A stretch of 13,109 nucleotides of DNA from an uncultured Pirellulaceae bacterium (lineage in GTDB: Bacteria; Planctomycetota; Planctomycetia; Pirellulales; Pirellulaceae), in contig CAKQNH010000050.1 of the NCBI GenBank assembly GCA_934255105.1, positions 1-13,109 on the forward strand, written 5' to 3'. The notes under the pieces were generated by a model that saw only the letters and a program-made list of their open reading frames with translations, had not been told where the DNA came from and ran no database searches. Each line of letters begins with the position of its first letter. Position 1 is the stretch's first letter. Both the position numbers and the translations under genes were made by a program. This document shows positions 1-7,751 of this stretch, piece by piece.

Positions 1-74
1 GCACATGTGTCTGAATAGCCGCGTTCATTGTCAGAATGACGGCATGGTGTCACACAGTGAAAGGAGAAATGAAA

Positions 75-548
75 ATGTCCCGCACAATGTCTCGCCCGAG
101 CGATAGTTCTCAAGTTGGCCGCCTGTATGACGACCCGTTTCAGACCGTCGAAAGTCGCATGAACCAACTCTTTCGCGGCATGATGGATTCCGTCGGCGGT
201 GGTGAAACCGGTTTGGGTATCTACCCGGTAGATGTCGACGAAGATGACGAAGGCATCACGATCGAGGCTGAGCTGCCAGGTTTCAAGAGTGACGAGATCG
301 CCGTACATGTTGAGAACGGCGTATTGACCATCAAGGCTGAGCGACAAGCGAAGTCGTCCGAAGGCAAGAAGAAACGCCATATGTCGGAGCGGCGATACAC
401 GCGTGTGCAGCGCGCGTTTACTCTCCCTCGCACGGTGGATGGCTCGGACGTCGATGCCCACTTAGAAGGTGGCGTTCTGACCCTCAGACTCAAGAAGACC
501 GAAGAGAGCAAGCCTCGCAAGATTGAGATTCGCAACAGCGGCAAGTAA
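75..548 (+). CDS. Small heat shock protein, Hsp20/alpha-crystallin family
   Basis: An ATP-independent cytoplasmic chaperone (holdase) that binds unfolding proteins and usually forms oligomers. The 157-residue product has a variable N-terminal arm (about 1-48), an alpha-crystallin domain (about 49-142) starting at YPVDVDEDD and ending in the family signature AHLEGGVLTLRLKK, and a C-terminal IEI motif (150-152) of the I-x-I type that docks neighbouring subunits. ELPGF (66-70) is also typical. I chose the ATG at 75 because AAGGAG lies at 61-66 with 8 nt spacing. The in-frame ATG at 69 is too close to that site, and the one at 36 adds residues unlike the family. The gene stands alone and ends before a hairpin at 588-617. 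Heat or stress control is likely for the family, but I see no clear CIRCE or ROSE element in the 74 bases upstream. Confidence 0.95.
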   Translation: MSRTMSRPSDSSQVGRLYDDPFQTVESRMNQLFRGMMDSVGGGETGLGIYPVDVDEDDEGITIEAELPGFKSDEIAVHVENGVLTIKAERQAKSSEGKKKRHMSERRYTRVQRAFTLPRTVDGSDVDAHLEGGVLTLRLKKTEESKPRKIEIRNSGK

Positions 549-587
549 TCGAATGTTTGTTTGAAGCTGGACCACAGCCGGTAGTGT

Positions 588-625
588 ATGGCCGCTCGGT
601 ATCAACGTAGCGGCCATTTGTATTG
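588..625 (+). terminator. Hairpin terminator after the Hsp20 gene
   Basis: A 9-bp perfect stem, ATGGCCGCT (588-596) with AGCGGCCAT (609-617), encloses a 12-nt loop and is followed by the moderately T-rich TTGTATT. It lies 40 nt past the Hsp20 stop codon. The U tract is weak, so termination may be partial. Confidence 0.6.
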
Positions 626-692
626 GCTGGAAGCGGTGAATGACTTTAAACGTGGACCCGTGAGAACGCGGGCAGGAGTCGAATTGCGCAAA

Positions 693-905
693 CGAATTGC
701 ACAGATGTAGATTGCGCGTGCCCCTCTCCCTCGCTTAGGCTCGTCCTCTCCCAGAGGGAGAGGATCCAGTGCGCGCAGGGCTAGTGCAAGAATAGGCTGG
801 TGCAAGAATAGGCTGGTGCAAGAATAGGCTGGTGCAAGAAAATCGGTAGGGAAAAAGGGCGTGAAAAGTTGTGGAGTATAAACGGGCAGGAGTGCCCGTT
901 CTACG
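693..905 (+). repeat. Interspersed composite repeat, copy A (full length)
   Basis: This copy starts with a GATTGCACAGATGTAGATTG-like head (about 696-715). Next come two direct CCTCTCCC arms (723-730 and 745-752) and one complementary GGGAGAGG arm (756-763), then GATCCAGTGCG, a GTGCAAGAATA module amplified as 16-bp tandem units (780-839), and the tail GTGAAAAGTTGTGGAG (861-876). It ends in the AACGGGC-AGGAGT-GCCCGTT hairpin (881-900) and CTACG. The same order of blocks recurs at 11512-11680 and, inverted, at 5307-5487. There is no coding signal; short frames crossing it are chance. Confidence 0.85.
780..840 (+). repeat. 16-bp tandem repeat inside copy A
   Basis: The unit GGCTGGTGCAAGAATA occurs at 795-810 and 811-826, with a third, 14-nt copy at 827-840. 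It is preceded by a diverged copy ending GCTAGTGCAAGAATA (780-794). Other copies of the repeat have a single GTGCAAGAA here, so this is a local expansion. Confidence 0.9.
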
Positions 906-955
906 GAGAGCTAGCTTCAAAACCTCTTCACCAACCAGGCAAGCTCATGGGGGTT

Positions 956-1002
956 GTGAAAAGTTGTGGGAGGTAAACGGGCAGGAGTGCCCCGTTCTAC
1001 GG
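956..1002 (+). repeat. Interspersed repeat, tail-only copy B
   Basis: GTGAAAAGTTGTGGGAGG followed by AACGGGC (976-982), loop AGGAGT and GCCCCGTT (989-996), then CTACGGGCG. It matches the 3' end of copy A, with one extra C in the second stem arm. A further ATCTACGGGCG duplicate follows at 1009-1018. The rest of the 549-1070 spacer holds nothing I recognise as a gene. Confidence 0.8.
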
Positions 1003-1070
1003 GCGCGGATCTACGGGCGGGGACACGAGTAGGCGCTCTCTTTCTAAATCGGTAACTGGGATGACGTACG

Positions 1071-2492
1071 TTAGCGCTTTTTAGGCTGTGCGGGTGCCCA
1101 GTTTGGATTCGGTGTGTGAGCCTGTTCCATATAGGCGACTGCCTTGGCGACTAAATCTGGATGCTGCGCCGCTAGGTCCGTAGTCTGCGCGATGTCGTCC
1201 GCAATGTTGAACAGCGTTACCTTGCCTGTAAACATCGGTTGACGAATGGCGACCCAGTCTCCAAAGCGAACCGATTGCCGCGATCCCTGCTCATAGAATT
1301 CCCAATACAAATATTCATGCTCCGACTGCTGGCCAATGCCTGTCAGCGTCGGTAGAAAGCTAATGCCGTCAATCGATGCCTCAGTCTTCGCACCGGTTAG
1401 CTCCATCAGCGTTGGCATCACGTCGGCGAAATAGCCTACGTGATCGGACACGCTGCCGGGACGTATGTGCTGGGGCCAGCGGGCGATCATCGGCACGCGC
1501 ACTCCACCTTCGGTAAGCGATCGTTTGATCCCAGTCAAAGGGCCGCTGGGAGTAAAGCGATTGAGATCATGTCGCGATTCGTCGTGTGGACCATTGTCGC
1601 TGGTAAAAAAGACCAGCGTATTCTCGTCGATCGAAAGCTCTTTGAGTAGATCGAGCAAACGCCCGACGTCCGCATCCATGCGAGTAATCATGGCAGCGTG
1701 TCCCTTGTCTTGATCGGGCCAGTCGCGATTGGCATAGATGCCATAGGTCGGCACCTCTGCGCCGTTGCCTACCATCCGCGCGGCCTCGTTGTTCGCATGA
1801 GGAATAGTCAGCGCCAAATACAAAAAGAATGGCCCGGCCGATTGTTCGCGCACGAACTCAAGCGCTTCGTTCGCAAATAGGTCGTGCGAATAGTCGACAC
1901 GTTTGGTTGCATGTCCCGCGAGGGAATCCTCACGTGCGCCCGGCGGCAACTGCACTTCATTTCTCAGCGGTACGAGTTGATCATTGCGATACAGGAACTC
2001 GGGATAATAGTTGTGTGCGTGGCCTTGGTTCAGATAGCCATAGAAGTAGTCAAATCCCTGGCGCAAAGGGAACCCAGGTTGGTCGACTTCTCCGAGCCCC
2101 CACTTGCCAATCAGGGCGTTGTGGTAGCCCACAGATCTGAGCACTTCAGCTACCGTGACGTCTTGATCACGCAGGGACTGGATGGAGGTATCTTTGGAGC
2201 CGGCGTTGCCACGCACGTAGGTGTGGCCGGTGTGCTGGCCAGTCATCAATACACTGCGGCTTGGGGCGCAGACGGTGCAGCCTGCATAGAACTGAGTGAA
2301 CCGCATCCCTTGCCGAGCCATTTGGTCGAGGCGTGGCGTCTGAATCACTTGTTGACCGTAACATCCCAATTCACCATAACCCAGGTCGTCAGCCATGATG
2401 AAAATGATATTGGGTTTGTCGTCTGCCAGACAAAATGCTGTCCATGGCAGACAGAGGCTAGCGATTAAAGCAGCTATGAGATGGTTCGTCAT
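1071..2492 (-). CDS. Exported sulfatase (formylglycine type, alkaline phosphatase superfamily)
   Basis: Hydrolyses sulfate esters, probably on polysaccharides or other sulfated compounds; the substrate cannot be read from sequence. From the chosen start the 473-residue product has a signal peptide (about 1-23, cleavage likely after CLA), the metal-binding DD (35-36) in FIMADDLGYG, and the signature CAPSR (75-79) followed by LMTG. Cys75 is the residue converted to formylglycine by a modifying enzyme not encoded here. GKWGLG (129-134), IPH (230-232) and the metal ligands DN (299-300) in FFTSDNGPH complete a normal active site. I prefer the start at 2492: AGGA (2501-2504) sits 8 nt upstream and the signal peptide then begins directly. 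An alternative ATG at 2546 overlaps the upstream stop as ATGA and adds 18 residues. It is the last gene of the lemA-M48-sulfatase run. Confidence 0.93.
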   Translation of the reverse strand: MTNHLIAALIASLCLPWTAFCLADDKPNIIFIMADDLGYGELGCYGQQVIQTPRLDQMARQGMRFTQFYAGCTVCAPSRSVLMTGQHTGHTYVRGNAGSKDTSIQSLRDQDVTVAEVLRSVGYHNALIGKWGLGEVDQPGFPLRQGFDYFYGYLNQGHAHNYYPEFLYRNDQLVPLRNEVQLPPGAREDSLAGHATKRVDYSHDLFANEALEFVREQSAGPFFLYLALTIPHANNEAARMVGNGAEVPTYGIYANRDWPDQDKGHAAMITRMDADVGRLLDLLKELSIDENTLVFFTSDNGPHDESRHDLNRFTPSGPLTGIKRSLTEGGVRVPMIARWPQHIRPGSVSDHVGYFADVMPTLMELTGAKTEASIDGISFLPTLTGIGQQSEHEYLYWEFYEQGSRQSVRFGDWVAIRQPMFTGKVTLFNIADDIAQTTDLAAQHPDLVAKAVAYMEQAHTPNPNWAPAQPKKR

Positions 2493-2542
2493 TGAATGTA
2501 TCCTAGTGATGATATGTGGATAGCGATTCAGCCTGCAAACGT

Positions 2543-4582
2543 TCATGACTGGCCAACCAATAAAGGTGGCATGGGACAGCCGAGCAGATCAGAAATGCCG
2601 CGCAACAATTCTACTTCTTCAATCGTAGCATGCCCATCTGCACTAATCGACGCCGCACAAGCATCGACCAGCGCCCCCTGGGCAGGCGATGTGGCCTGGG
2701 CAATTGCGTTGAGCGCGTGGCGAAGCTGAGGCAGGCCAGCGTCTTCGCGTGCGAGTAGCTTGAGTGTGACCTTTGGCAGTTGACTGGCTGCGGTTGAGAA
2801 TGCTTTCTGCGCTTTGCTATCGGAGTTGCCCGCATAGGCGACGGCTGAGAGCACGACGCTACAGGGCTCAGACAAACGCTCTAACTTCAGTCGGCCAGCG
2901 GTCGCAGGACGCACCTTTTCAAAGTGCGGTTGCAGGTGGCGAATAACCATCTGCGACAGTACCCACTCGAACAGATCCAATTGCCCGTCGGCGGCAGCCA
3001 GAGCGCGAAAGGCCTGGATAAACTGCCGATACTGTGCCGGTGACAGGGCGGCTAAAGCCGGCAGGGCTAGATCGACCAATGGCAAGCGAACTCGCGCATC
3101 GAGCTTATCGATGGCAGGCGCAAGCCGCTCGACCAAGCGCACCACGTCGACGGCCAGCGAGCTGGACAGCGATTGTAGCTGTTGTGTGCGAATCGATTGA
3201 TCTTGGTGCAGGAGCAAAGCCAATACCACGGCGCGCGCCGAGTAGGGTTCACGGACGGCGCTGACAATTGCGTCGGGTAGCAGCGGCCACAGTTCACTGG
3301 CGTAGTCCACATGCGCTTGAGTCGGCTTACCGACCTGCTCGATCGCACGGTCGACAACGGGCAGCGGAATTTCGCCTGCAGCCGAGCGCGGTGAGGCTTG
3401 GGCTGCGAACCCAGCAGCTAAAGGTGCCCCTGGCGGGAAGCCCATTGACCGTCCTCTTGAATCTCCCGAGGACCCTCCCGACGAGGAACCCAGCGACGAG
3501 ATCTCGCTGGCGATCGCTCGCGCATTGGAGTTTGGCGCTGGGTACTTGCCATCCCAGCTCGGGTCGAGCGCGCGGATGCGTTCGGCCAGCGGCGGGTGCG
3601 AAGACCACAGGCCGGACATGTTCTTCCACACCCCTTCGGCAAACAGAATGTGGCTAGCTTGGGCCGCGTTGGGAGCTTTCAGTTGAGAACCGGCCTGCGC
3701 GGCACCGATGCGTTTGAGTGCACCGGCCAATCCGGCGGGATTGCGAGTGAATTGAACTCCGGATGCGTCTGCTAGTCGCTCGCGCTGCCGGGACACGGCC
3801 GCCTTGATAAGATTGCCTAAAAAGGTGCCGACGAATCCGAGCACGATCAGCGCGACACCGATTAGCAAGATCACCATCACGCCGTTGTTGCCCCCTTTAC
3901 CGCTGGAGCGAGAGCGTCCGCCGTAGGCCACCGTGCGGAAGATCAATTGCCCCACGAAGCCCATCAACAGGATGCCATACAGGACGCCCATGACGCGAAT
4001 ACCAATCCGCATATCACCGTTGAGAATGTGGCTGAATTCGTGTGCCAAGACGCCTTGCAGTTCCTCGCGTGTCAACTGCTCCACAGCACCGCGTGTGATG
4101 CCCAACACCGCATCGCTGGGCGAGTAGCCCGCCGCAAAAGCGTTGATGCCAGGTTCATCCTTTAAGTAGTAGACGGGAGGCACGGGCACGCCCGATGCGA
4201 TCGACATTTCTTCGACCACATTTAGCAGTCGTCGCTCGCTAGCGTTAGCCGTGTTCGGATAGAGTCGCACGCCTCCCAAGCTTTCGGCCACGGACGCGCC
4301 GCCGCCAGCCCTGAGGGCGACGATCTTGAAAAACGAACCGCCCAGAATCAATAGCAGAGTCCCCACGCCCGCTAGCACAGCAATCGCCCACGGCGATTGT
4401 GGCTCGCCATAGGCTGCCTGACCACCACTACCATCGGCAGCGATATTAGTGGTGGACACGGCGACCGCCACAACCACGGAGACCGTAACCACGATGGCCA
4501 AGGTGGCTAGGCAGAACATCACCAACAGCCAAGTCGTACTCTTCTTGGCCGTTTCCTGTTGCTCGAAAAAATTGGTCGACAT
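2543..4582 (-). CDS. M48 family membrane zinc metalloprotease with C-terminal extension
   Basis: Integral-membrane zinc endopeptidase of the HtpX/Ste24 type, probably degrading damaged or misfolded membrane proteins. The 679-residue product has two N-terminal membrane segments (about 18-43 and 65-90), the zinc motif HEFSH (181-185), further membrane segments (about 195-217 and 234-262), Glu268 in RQRERLADASG as the likely third zinc ligand, and the M48 motif SHPPLAERI (328-336). Residues 365-405 form a Ser/Gly/Ala-rich linker. The last 270 or so residues are beyond the usual HtpX length (near 290 residues). They are helical and carry AAADGQLDLFEW (529-540) and SADGHATIEEVELL (647-660), which resemble TerB-like repeats. 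The start at 4582 has GAGG 9 nt upstream. lemA lies 35 nt upstream, an association common for this protease type. Confidence 0.93.
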   Translation of the reverse strand: MSTNFFEQQETAKKSTTWLLVMFCLATLAIVVTVSVVVAVAVSTTNIAADGSGGQAAYGEPQSPWAIAVLAGVGTLLLILGGSFFKIVALRAGGGASVAESLGGVRLYPNTANASERRLLNVVEEMSIASGVPVPPVYYLKDEPGINAFAAGYSPSDAVLGITRGAVEQLTREELQGVLAHEFSHILNGDMRIGIRVMGVLYGILLMGFVGQLIFRTVAYGGRSRSSGKGGNNGVMVILLIGVALIVLGFVGTFLGNLIKAAVSRQRERLADASGVQFTRNPAGLAGALKRIGAAQAGSQLKAPNAAQASHILFAEGVWKNMSGLWSSHPPLAERIRALDPSWDGKYPAPNSNARAIASEISSLGSSSGGSSGDSRGRSMGFPPGAPLAAGFAAQASPRSAAGEIPLPVVDRAIEQVGKPTQAHVDYASELWPLLPDAIVSAVREPYSARAVVLALLLHQDQSIRTQQLQSLSSSLAVDVVRLVERLAPAIDKLDARVRLPLVDLALPALAALSPAQYRQFIQAFRALAAADGQLDLFEWVLSQMVIRHLQPHFEKVRPATAGRLKLERLSEPCSVVLSAVAYAGNSDSKAQKAFSTAASQLPKVTLKLLAREDAGLPQLRHALNAIAQATSPAQGALVDACAASISADGHATIEEVELLRGISDLLGCPMPPLLVGQS

Positions 4583-4617
4583 GAATCACAGCCTCGTAGA
4601 CACCAAGACTCGCGTCT

Positions 4618-5220
4618 CTAATTGAACGACACCTTGGGAGCCTCGGCGATGGCCTCTGAATCGAACCTGAGCAATTCGGCGTCGGTCGAATGTCCGAACA
4701 TACCAGCGAATATGACTGGTGGGAAACTCTGGCGGTAGATGTTGTATGCAGTCACCGCATCGTTGTAAGCTTGGCGCGCGAACGAGACCTTATTCTCGGT
4801 CGAGGTGATCTCTTCGCTGAGCTGCATCATGTTCTGATTGGCCTTCAAATCAGGATAGGCCTCAGCCAAAGCGAACAACCTACCTAACGCACCGCTCAAA
4901 CCCTGTTCGGCACCAGAGAGCGCCTGCATGGCCGCTGGATCGCCTGGATGAGCCGAGGCTTGTTGCAAGCCGCTCATGGCCGCATTGCGGGCATTGACAA
5001 CGGCTTCGAACGTATCGCGCTCGTGAGCCATGTACCCTTTGGCGGTTTCCACCAAATTCGGAATCAGATCATAGCGGCGTTTGAGCTGCACTTCGACTTG
5101 AGAGAACGCATTTTCAAAACGATTTTTGAGCGATACCAAGCGGTTGTAGATGCCAGCCGCGTACATCGCTATCAGCAACGGAACGCCAATGAGGACCGCT
5201 AAAACAATGAGCCAAGACAT
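4618..5220 (-). CDS. lemA: LemA family membrane protein
   Basis: LemA proteins are small, membrane-anchored, coiled-coil proteins of uncertain biochemical role, often encoded beside M48 proteases or TPM-domain proteins. The 200-residue product has one N-terminal membrane segment (about 4-23) and then the family core: YNRLVSLKNRFENAFSQVEV (25-44), the strongly conserved QLKRRYDLIPNLVETAKGYM (45-64), and the second helical hairpin with AYPDLKANQNMMQL (121-134), TENKVSFARQAYNDAV (141-156) and FPPVIFAGMFGH (166-177). Length and motif order are normal for the family. It is first in the run lemA, M48 protease, sulfatase. A weak GGA lies about 10 nt before the ATG, and 15-bp direct repeats sit 33-68 nt upstream. 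Confidence 0.96.
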   Translation of the reverse strand: MSWLIVLAVLIGVPLLIAMYAAGIYNRLVSLKNRFENAFSQVEVQLKRRYDLIPNLVETAKGYMAHERDTFEAVVNARNAAMSGLQQASAHPGDPAAMQALSGAEQGLSGALGRLFALAEAYPDLKANQNMMQLSEEITSTENKVSFARQAYNDAVTAYNIYRQSFPPVIFAGMFGHSTDAELLRFDSEAIAEAPKVSFN

Positions 5221-5252
5221 GTGATCATTTCCATTCTATCGTGGTGTGAATT

Positions 5253-5289
5253 GCGATTTGATAAACAGCGATTTGATAAACTGCGATTA
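5253..5289 (-). repeat. 15-bp direct repeat upstream of lemA
   Basis: GCGATTTGATAAACA (5253-5267) is followed directly by GCGATTTGATAAACT (5268-5282) and a third partial GCGATTA (5283-5289). In the lemA direction it reads TTTATCAAATCGC twice, in the probable promoter zone. It may be an operator or simply a slippage duplication. I see no convincing -10/-35 pair beside it. Confidence 0.75.
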
Positions 5290-5306
5290 CCCGTGTACTC
5301 TCCAGT

Positions 5307-5487
5307 CGTAGCACGGGCGCTCTTGCCTTTTTATACTCCACAACTTTTCACGAGCCTTTTACTATCGATTTTCTTATTCACTATCGATTTTCTTGCACGA
5401 GCTCTGCTCGCACTGGCTCCTCTCCCTCTGGGAGAGGTCGAGCCTGAGCGAGGGAGAGGGGTAAGCGCAATCTGCATCTGTGCAAGC
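5307..5487 (-). repeat. Interspersed composite repeat, copy C (inverted)
   Basis: On the minus strand it carries the same blocks as copy A in the same order: GCACAGATGCAGATTGCG, CCTCTCCC arm, GCTCAGGCTCGA, CCTCTCCC arm, GGGAGAGG arm, CCAGTGCGAGCAGAGC, GTGCAAGAAAATCGATAG and GTGAAAAGTTGTGGAGTATA. It ends in a degenerate hairpin with CGCCCGTGCTACG. The stem arms on the plus strand are 5419-5426, 5430-5437 and 5452-5459. Here the expanded part is the GAAAATCGATAGT module (two copies 19 bp apart, 5361-5394). It lies between the flavoprotein stop and lemA and could act as a terminator in either direction. The 5221-5588 spacer shows no gene. Confidence 0.85.
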
Positions 5488-5588
5488 CGTCTCCGGCCTC
5501 GCGAGCGGTCGAACTACTACCCATCGTAGTCGATTGGGCCGCGTTGCAGGAGTACGGGCGTAAAACAGCGGACAGGGGCGCAGCCAAG

Positions 5589-6965
5589 CTACACCATCCG
5601 CCGCACGTCAGACGCGAAGGTCGGAAACGCAAATAGAGTTGACTTGATGTCGCTGGCCTTCAAGTCGAACTTCATGGCGAGTGCAAACAAGTTGATCGTC
5701 TCTTCGGCCGCTGGCCCCAGCAGGTGGGCACCGAGAATACAGTCCGTCTGGCGATCGATCAACAATTTGTAGCCAGCGCATGTTTGCCCGGTCTTGCGAA
5801 CCGATCCCCAAGTCGACGTGTCCTCATGGCGGACATCCACATCATCGAACTTCTCGCGTGCCTGCATCTCTGACAGCCCCACGGCTGCCAAGCAGGGGGA
5901 TGTAAAAACGACTTGCGGAACGGCGCCGTAGTCGGGTTTGAGATTGGAGCATTCCTCCCACAGCGCTTTGGCAACAATCCGGGCCTGTTCGTTGGCTACT
6001 GGGGTCAAGCGTGGTAGATCCGTTTCCGCACAATCTCCGCCGACGAAGACTCGTGGATTGGAAACGCTGCGCATGCTTGCGTCGACTTTAATGCCGCGCC
6101 GGTTATGCTCGATGTTCGCAGCCTCTAGATTCAAATCGGCTATGTTGGGGACCCGCCCGGCACCATGCACCACCAAGTCGGCCGCGATCGTCCGCAGCGC
6201 AGTGGAATCGCTGCCGACGGAACCGCTAACGGCGACTTCCAATGATCCGTCGGCAGACTTTCGCACAGCTTTCACTTTTGAGTCGCCGATGAAGTCGATG
6301 CCGACCTCAGCAGACCGCTGGACCAGTTGATCGACCAAGTCTGGGTCGAAGTGCTTCAATGGCCGTGGATTATGATCGACCACACTGACGCGACTACCGA
6401 ACCGCGCGACCACATGAGAAAATTCCATGGAGATGTATCCGCCACCGATGAACACAACTCGCGAGGGCATGTGGTCGAGCTCCAAAAATTCGCTGCTATG
6501 CGTGACATAGTCTGCGCCATCGATTTCCAACGTAGCGGGTTTGGCACCCGTGCCAATGAAGATCCGCTGCCCCTCAAGCGCCTGGTCGCCGACTTGGATG
6601 CTAGTTGGGCCTGAAAAGCTGGCCACGCCGTGATATGTTTCAATCCCCAGTTTCTGATAGGAGCCTTCACTCGTTTCCAGAACTGGCTCAGTAAACTCAC
6701 GCTTGAACTTCAACAACTTGGCCCAATCGATCGCGGGATCGTGGAACGTCGCCAACTTGCCATCGGCACCCCGCGCTCGATCGATCAAATCGCCCGCATT
6801 GGTATAGACCTTCTTAGGATTGCAACCGCGCAGTGCGCATGTCCCACCGTAGCCACGCGACTCGACCACTGCCACAGAACGACCAGAGTTGGCGACTTTT
6901 TTTGCAACCGTGGATGCTGCTGGCCCCGTCCCGATAACTATCAGGTCGAAAGTTTTGGTACTCAT
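5589..6965 (-). CDS. FAD-dependent pyridine nucleotide-disulfide oxidoreductase (glutathione/mercuric reductase-like)
   Basis: A cytoplasmic flavoprotein of class I disulfide-reductase fold, 458 residues. It has the N-terminal FAD motif GTGPAAS (12-18), the redox pair C43/C48 in GGTCALRGCNPKK, the NAD(P)H Rossmann motif GGGYISMEF (174-182), the second FAD motif VGGDCAETD (308-316) and a C-terminal dimerisation domain (about 345-458). Asp197 at the end of the second Rossmann strand hints at NADH, but Arg201 nearby keeps NADPH possible. The C-terminal HPTxxE motif that supplies the catalytic His and Glu in glutathione reductase reads FPTFAS (447-452), so the base is missing. Classic glutathione or mercury reduction is therefore doubtful, and the electron acceptor is unknown. 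Its ATG overlaps the upstream stop as ATGA (6962-6965), so it is probably translationally coupled to the AhpD-like gene. Confidence 0.9.
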   Translation of the reverse strand: MSTKTFDLIVIGTGPAASTVAKKVANSGRSVAVVESRGYGGTCALRGCNPKKVYTNAGDLIDRARGADGKLATFHDPAIDWAKLLKFKREFTEPVLETSEGSYQKLGIETYHGVASFSGPTSIQVGDQALEGQRIFIGTGAKPATLEIDGADYVTHSSEFLELDHMPSRVVFIGGGYISMEFSHVVARFGSRVSVVDHNPRPLKHFDPDLVDQLVQRSAEVGIDFIGDSKVKAVRKSADGSLEVAVSGSVGSDSTALRTIAADLVVHGAGRVPNIADLNLEAANIEHNRRGIKVDASMRSVSNPRVFVGGDCAETDLPRLTPVANEQARIVAKALWEECSNLKPDYGAVPQVVFTSPCLAAVGLSEMQAREKFDDVDVRHEDTSTWGSVRKTGQTCAGYKLLIDRQTDCILGAHLLGPAAEETINLFALAMKFDLKASDIKSTLFAFPTFASDVRRMV

Positions 6966-7477
6966 GGTAGCTGTATATCCAATCCATGATTGAATCGATT
7001 GGTGAAATTCGCTAGTGCGACTGTAGCCGCCAGACTAACCAGTTGCTTTTCGTTCAGGAATTCTTTGAGCTTGGCCACGACCGCCGCATCCACCCTGGCA
7101 GACTTCGTCAACTGCTCGGCATACGTCAAGACTGCCTTCTCTTGCTCATCGAACACGTCGCTGCTTTGGAAGCTCTCGGTCGCCTGCAATTGTTCGTCGC
7201 TGACCCCCACCTGCTTAGCAGCTTGCCTGTGATAGTGCATGCAATAATCGCAGTTGTTGACCTGAGACGATTTGAAATAGGCCAGCTCGCGCAGCTTCTC
7301 GGGTAGATCATTGCGAATACCATCGTTGATTTGAGTGAAACCGCCCAGCACGTCTGGCTGATAAGCGGCCGTGCTAAAGATGTTCATCGACTTGCCAAAC
7401 TTCTTCTCGATGGCTTTGAGAATGGGTTGTGACTCGGCCGGTGCGTCGCCAATGGTCAGTGGCTTAACATGGGGCAT
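6962..7477 (-). CDS. AhpD/carboxymuconolactone decarboxylase-like peroxidase-family protein
   Basis: The 171-residue product has the alkylhydroperoxidase core: Glu64, then C76-x-x-C79 and His83 in NNCDYCMHYH. Their spacing (12, 3 and 4 residues) equals that of the AhpD proton-relay set Glu118-Cys130-Cys133-His137. Members reduce peroxides or partner thiol proteins through the CxxC pair, though many remain uncharacterised. The N-terminal part (1-50) resembles the uncharacterised peroxidase-related subfamily. GGAG (7485-7488) lies 7 nt before the ATG. It is the first gene of a two-gene unit with the flavoprotein downstream, which could recycle its disulfide. That pairing is inferred from the gene order and the ATGA overlap. 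It has no signal peptide and is probably cytoplasmic. Confidence 0.92.
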   Translation of the reverse strand: MPHVKPLTIGDAPAESQPILKAIEKKFGKSMNIFSTAAYQPDVLGGFTQINDGIRNDLPEKLRELAYFKSSQVNNCDYCMHYHRQAAKQVGVSDEQLQATESFQSSDVFDEQEKAVLTYAEQLTKSARVDAAVVAKLKEFLNEKQLVSLAATVALANFTNRFNHGLDIQLP

Positions 7478-7661
7478 TTGATTTCTCCAATGGGAAAAGC
7501 GAACTAAAAGGACATAGGGATATTAAATGTGAGTCGATGACCGCGCGGTGGAAACGAAGGCGAACATCGGACGAACCATAACTGTCACGGACTGGGTTGC
7601 CGAAGTCGCTAGACCACGAACCGACTAAGCGAGGCGTGCATAGTCTGGCGACTGCTACCAG

Positions 7662-7680
7662 AGTTAAGCCAAAGTTAAGC
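7662..7680. promoter_or_regulatory. Direct repeat AGTTAAGC with 11-bp period
   Basis: AGTTAAGC occurs at 7662-7669 and again at 7673-7680, one helical turn apart. It lies 185 nt upstream of the AhpD-like gene and 357 nt upstream of the P450. A regulator site is possible, but no known motif is recognised. Confidence 0.25.
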
Positions 7681-7751
7681 AAATGGCATACCACCGAATA
7701 CAGGCAGGCGCAACTGGCGCGGGTGCTGATGTGTGGCTCTTAGCGTCGCGA

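Noticed and set aside
28..41. GTCA-GAA-TGAC palindrome upstream of the Hsp20 gene as a heat-shock operator
   Set aside because: Too short and unlike CIRCE; no supporting promoter elements.
602..920. Short minus-strand frames in the first spacer
   Set aside because: They translate the interspersed and 16-bp repeats and carry no coding features.
1884..2468. Open frame of 194 codons on the plus strand
   Set aside because: It lies antisense within the sulfatase gene, whose motifs are unmistakable; a shadow of its codon bias.
5589..6965. Mercuric reductase (merA)
   Set aside because: No N-terminal HMA domain, no C-terminal vicinal cysteine pair and no other mer genes; only the general fold is shared.
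7464..7694. 76-codon minus-strand frame upstream of the AhpD-like gene
   Set aside because: It overlaps the AhpD-like start, has no ribosome binding site and no recognisable domain; it runs through the probable promoter region.
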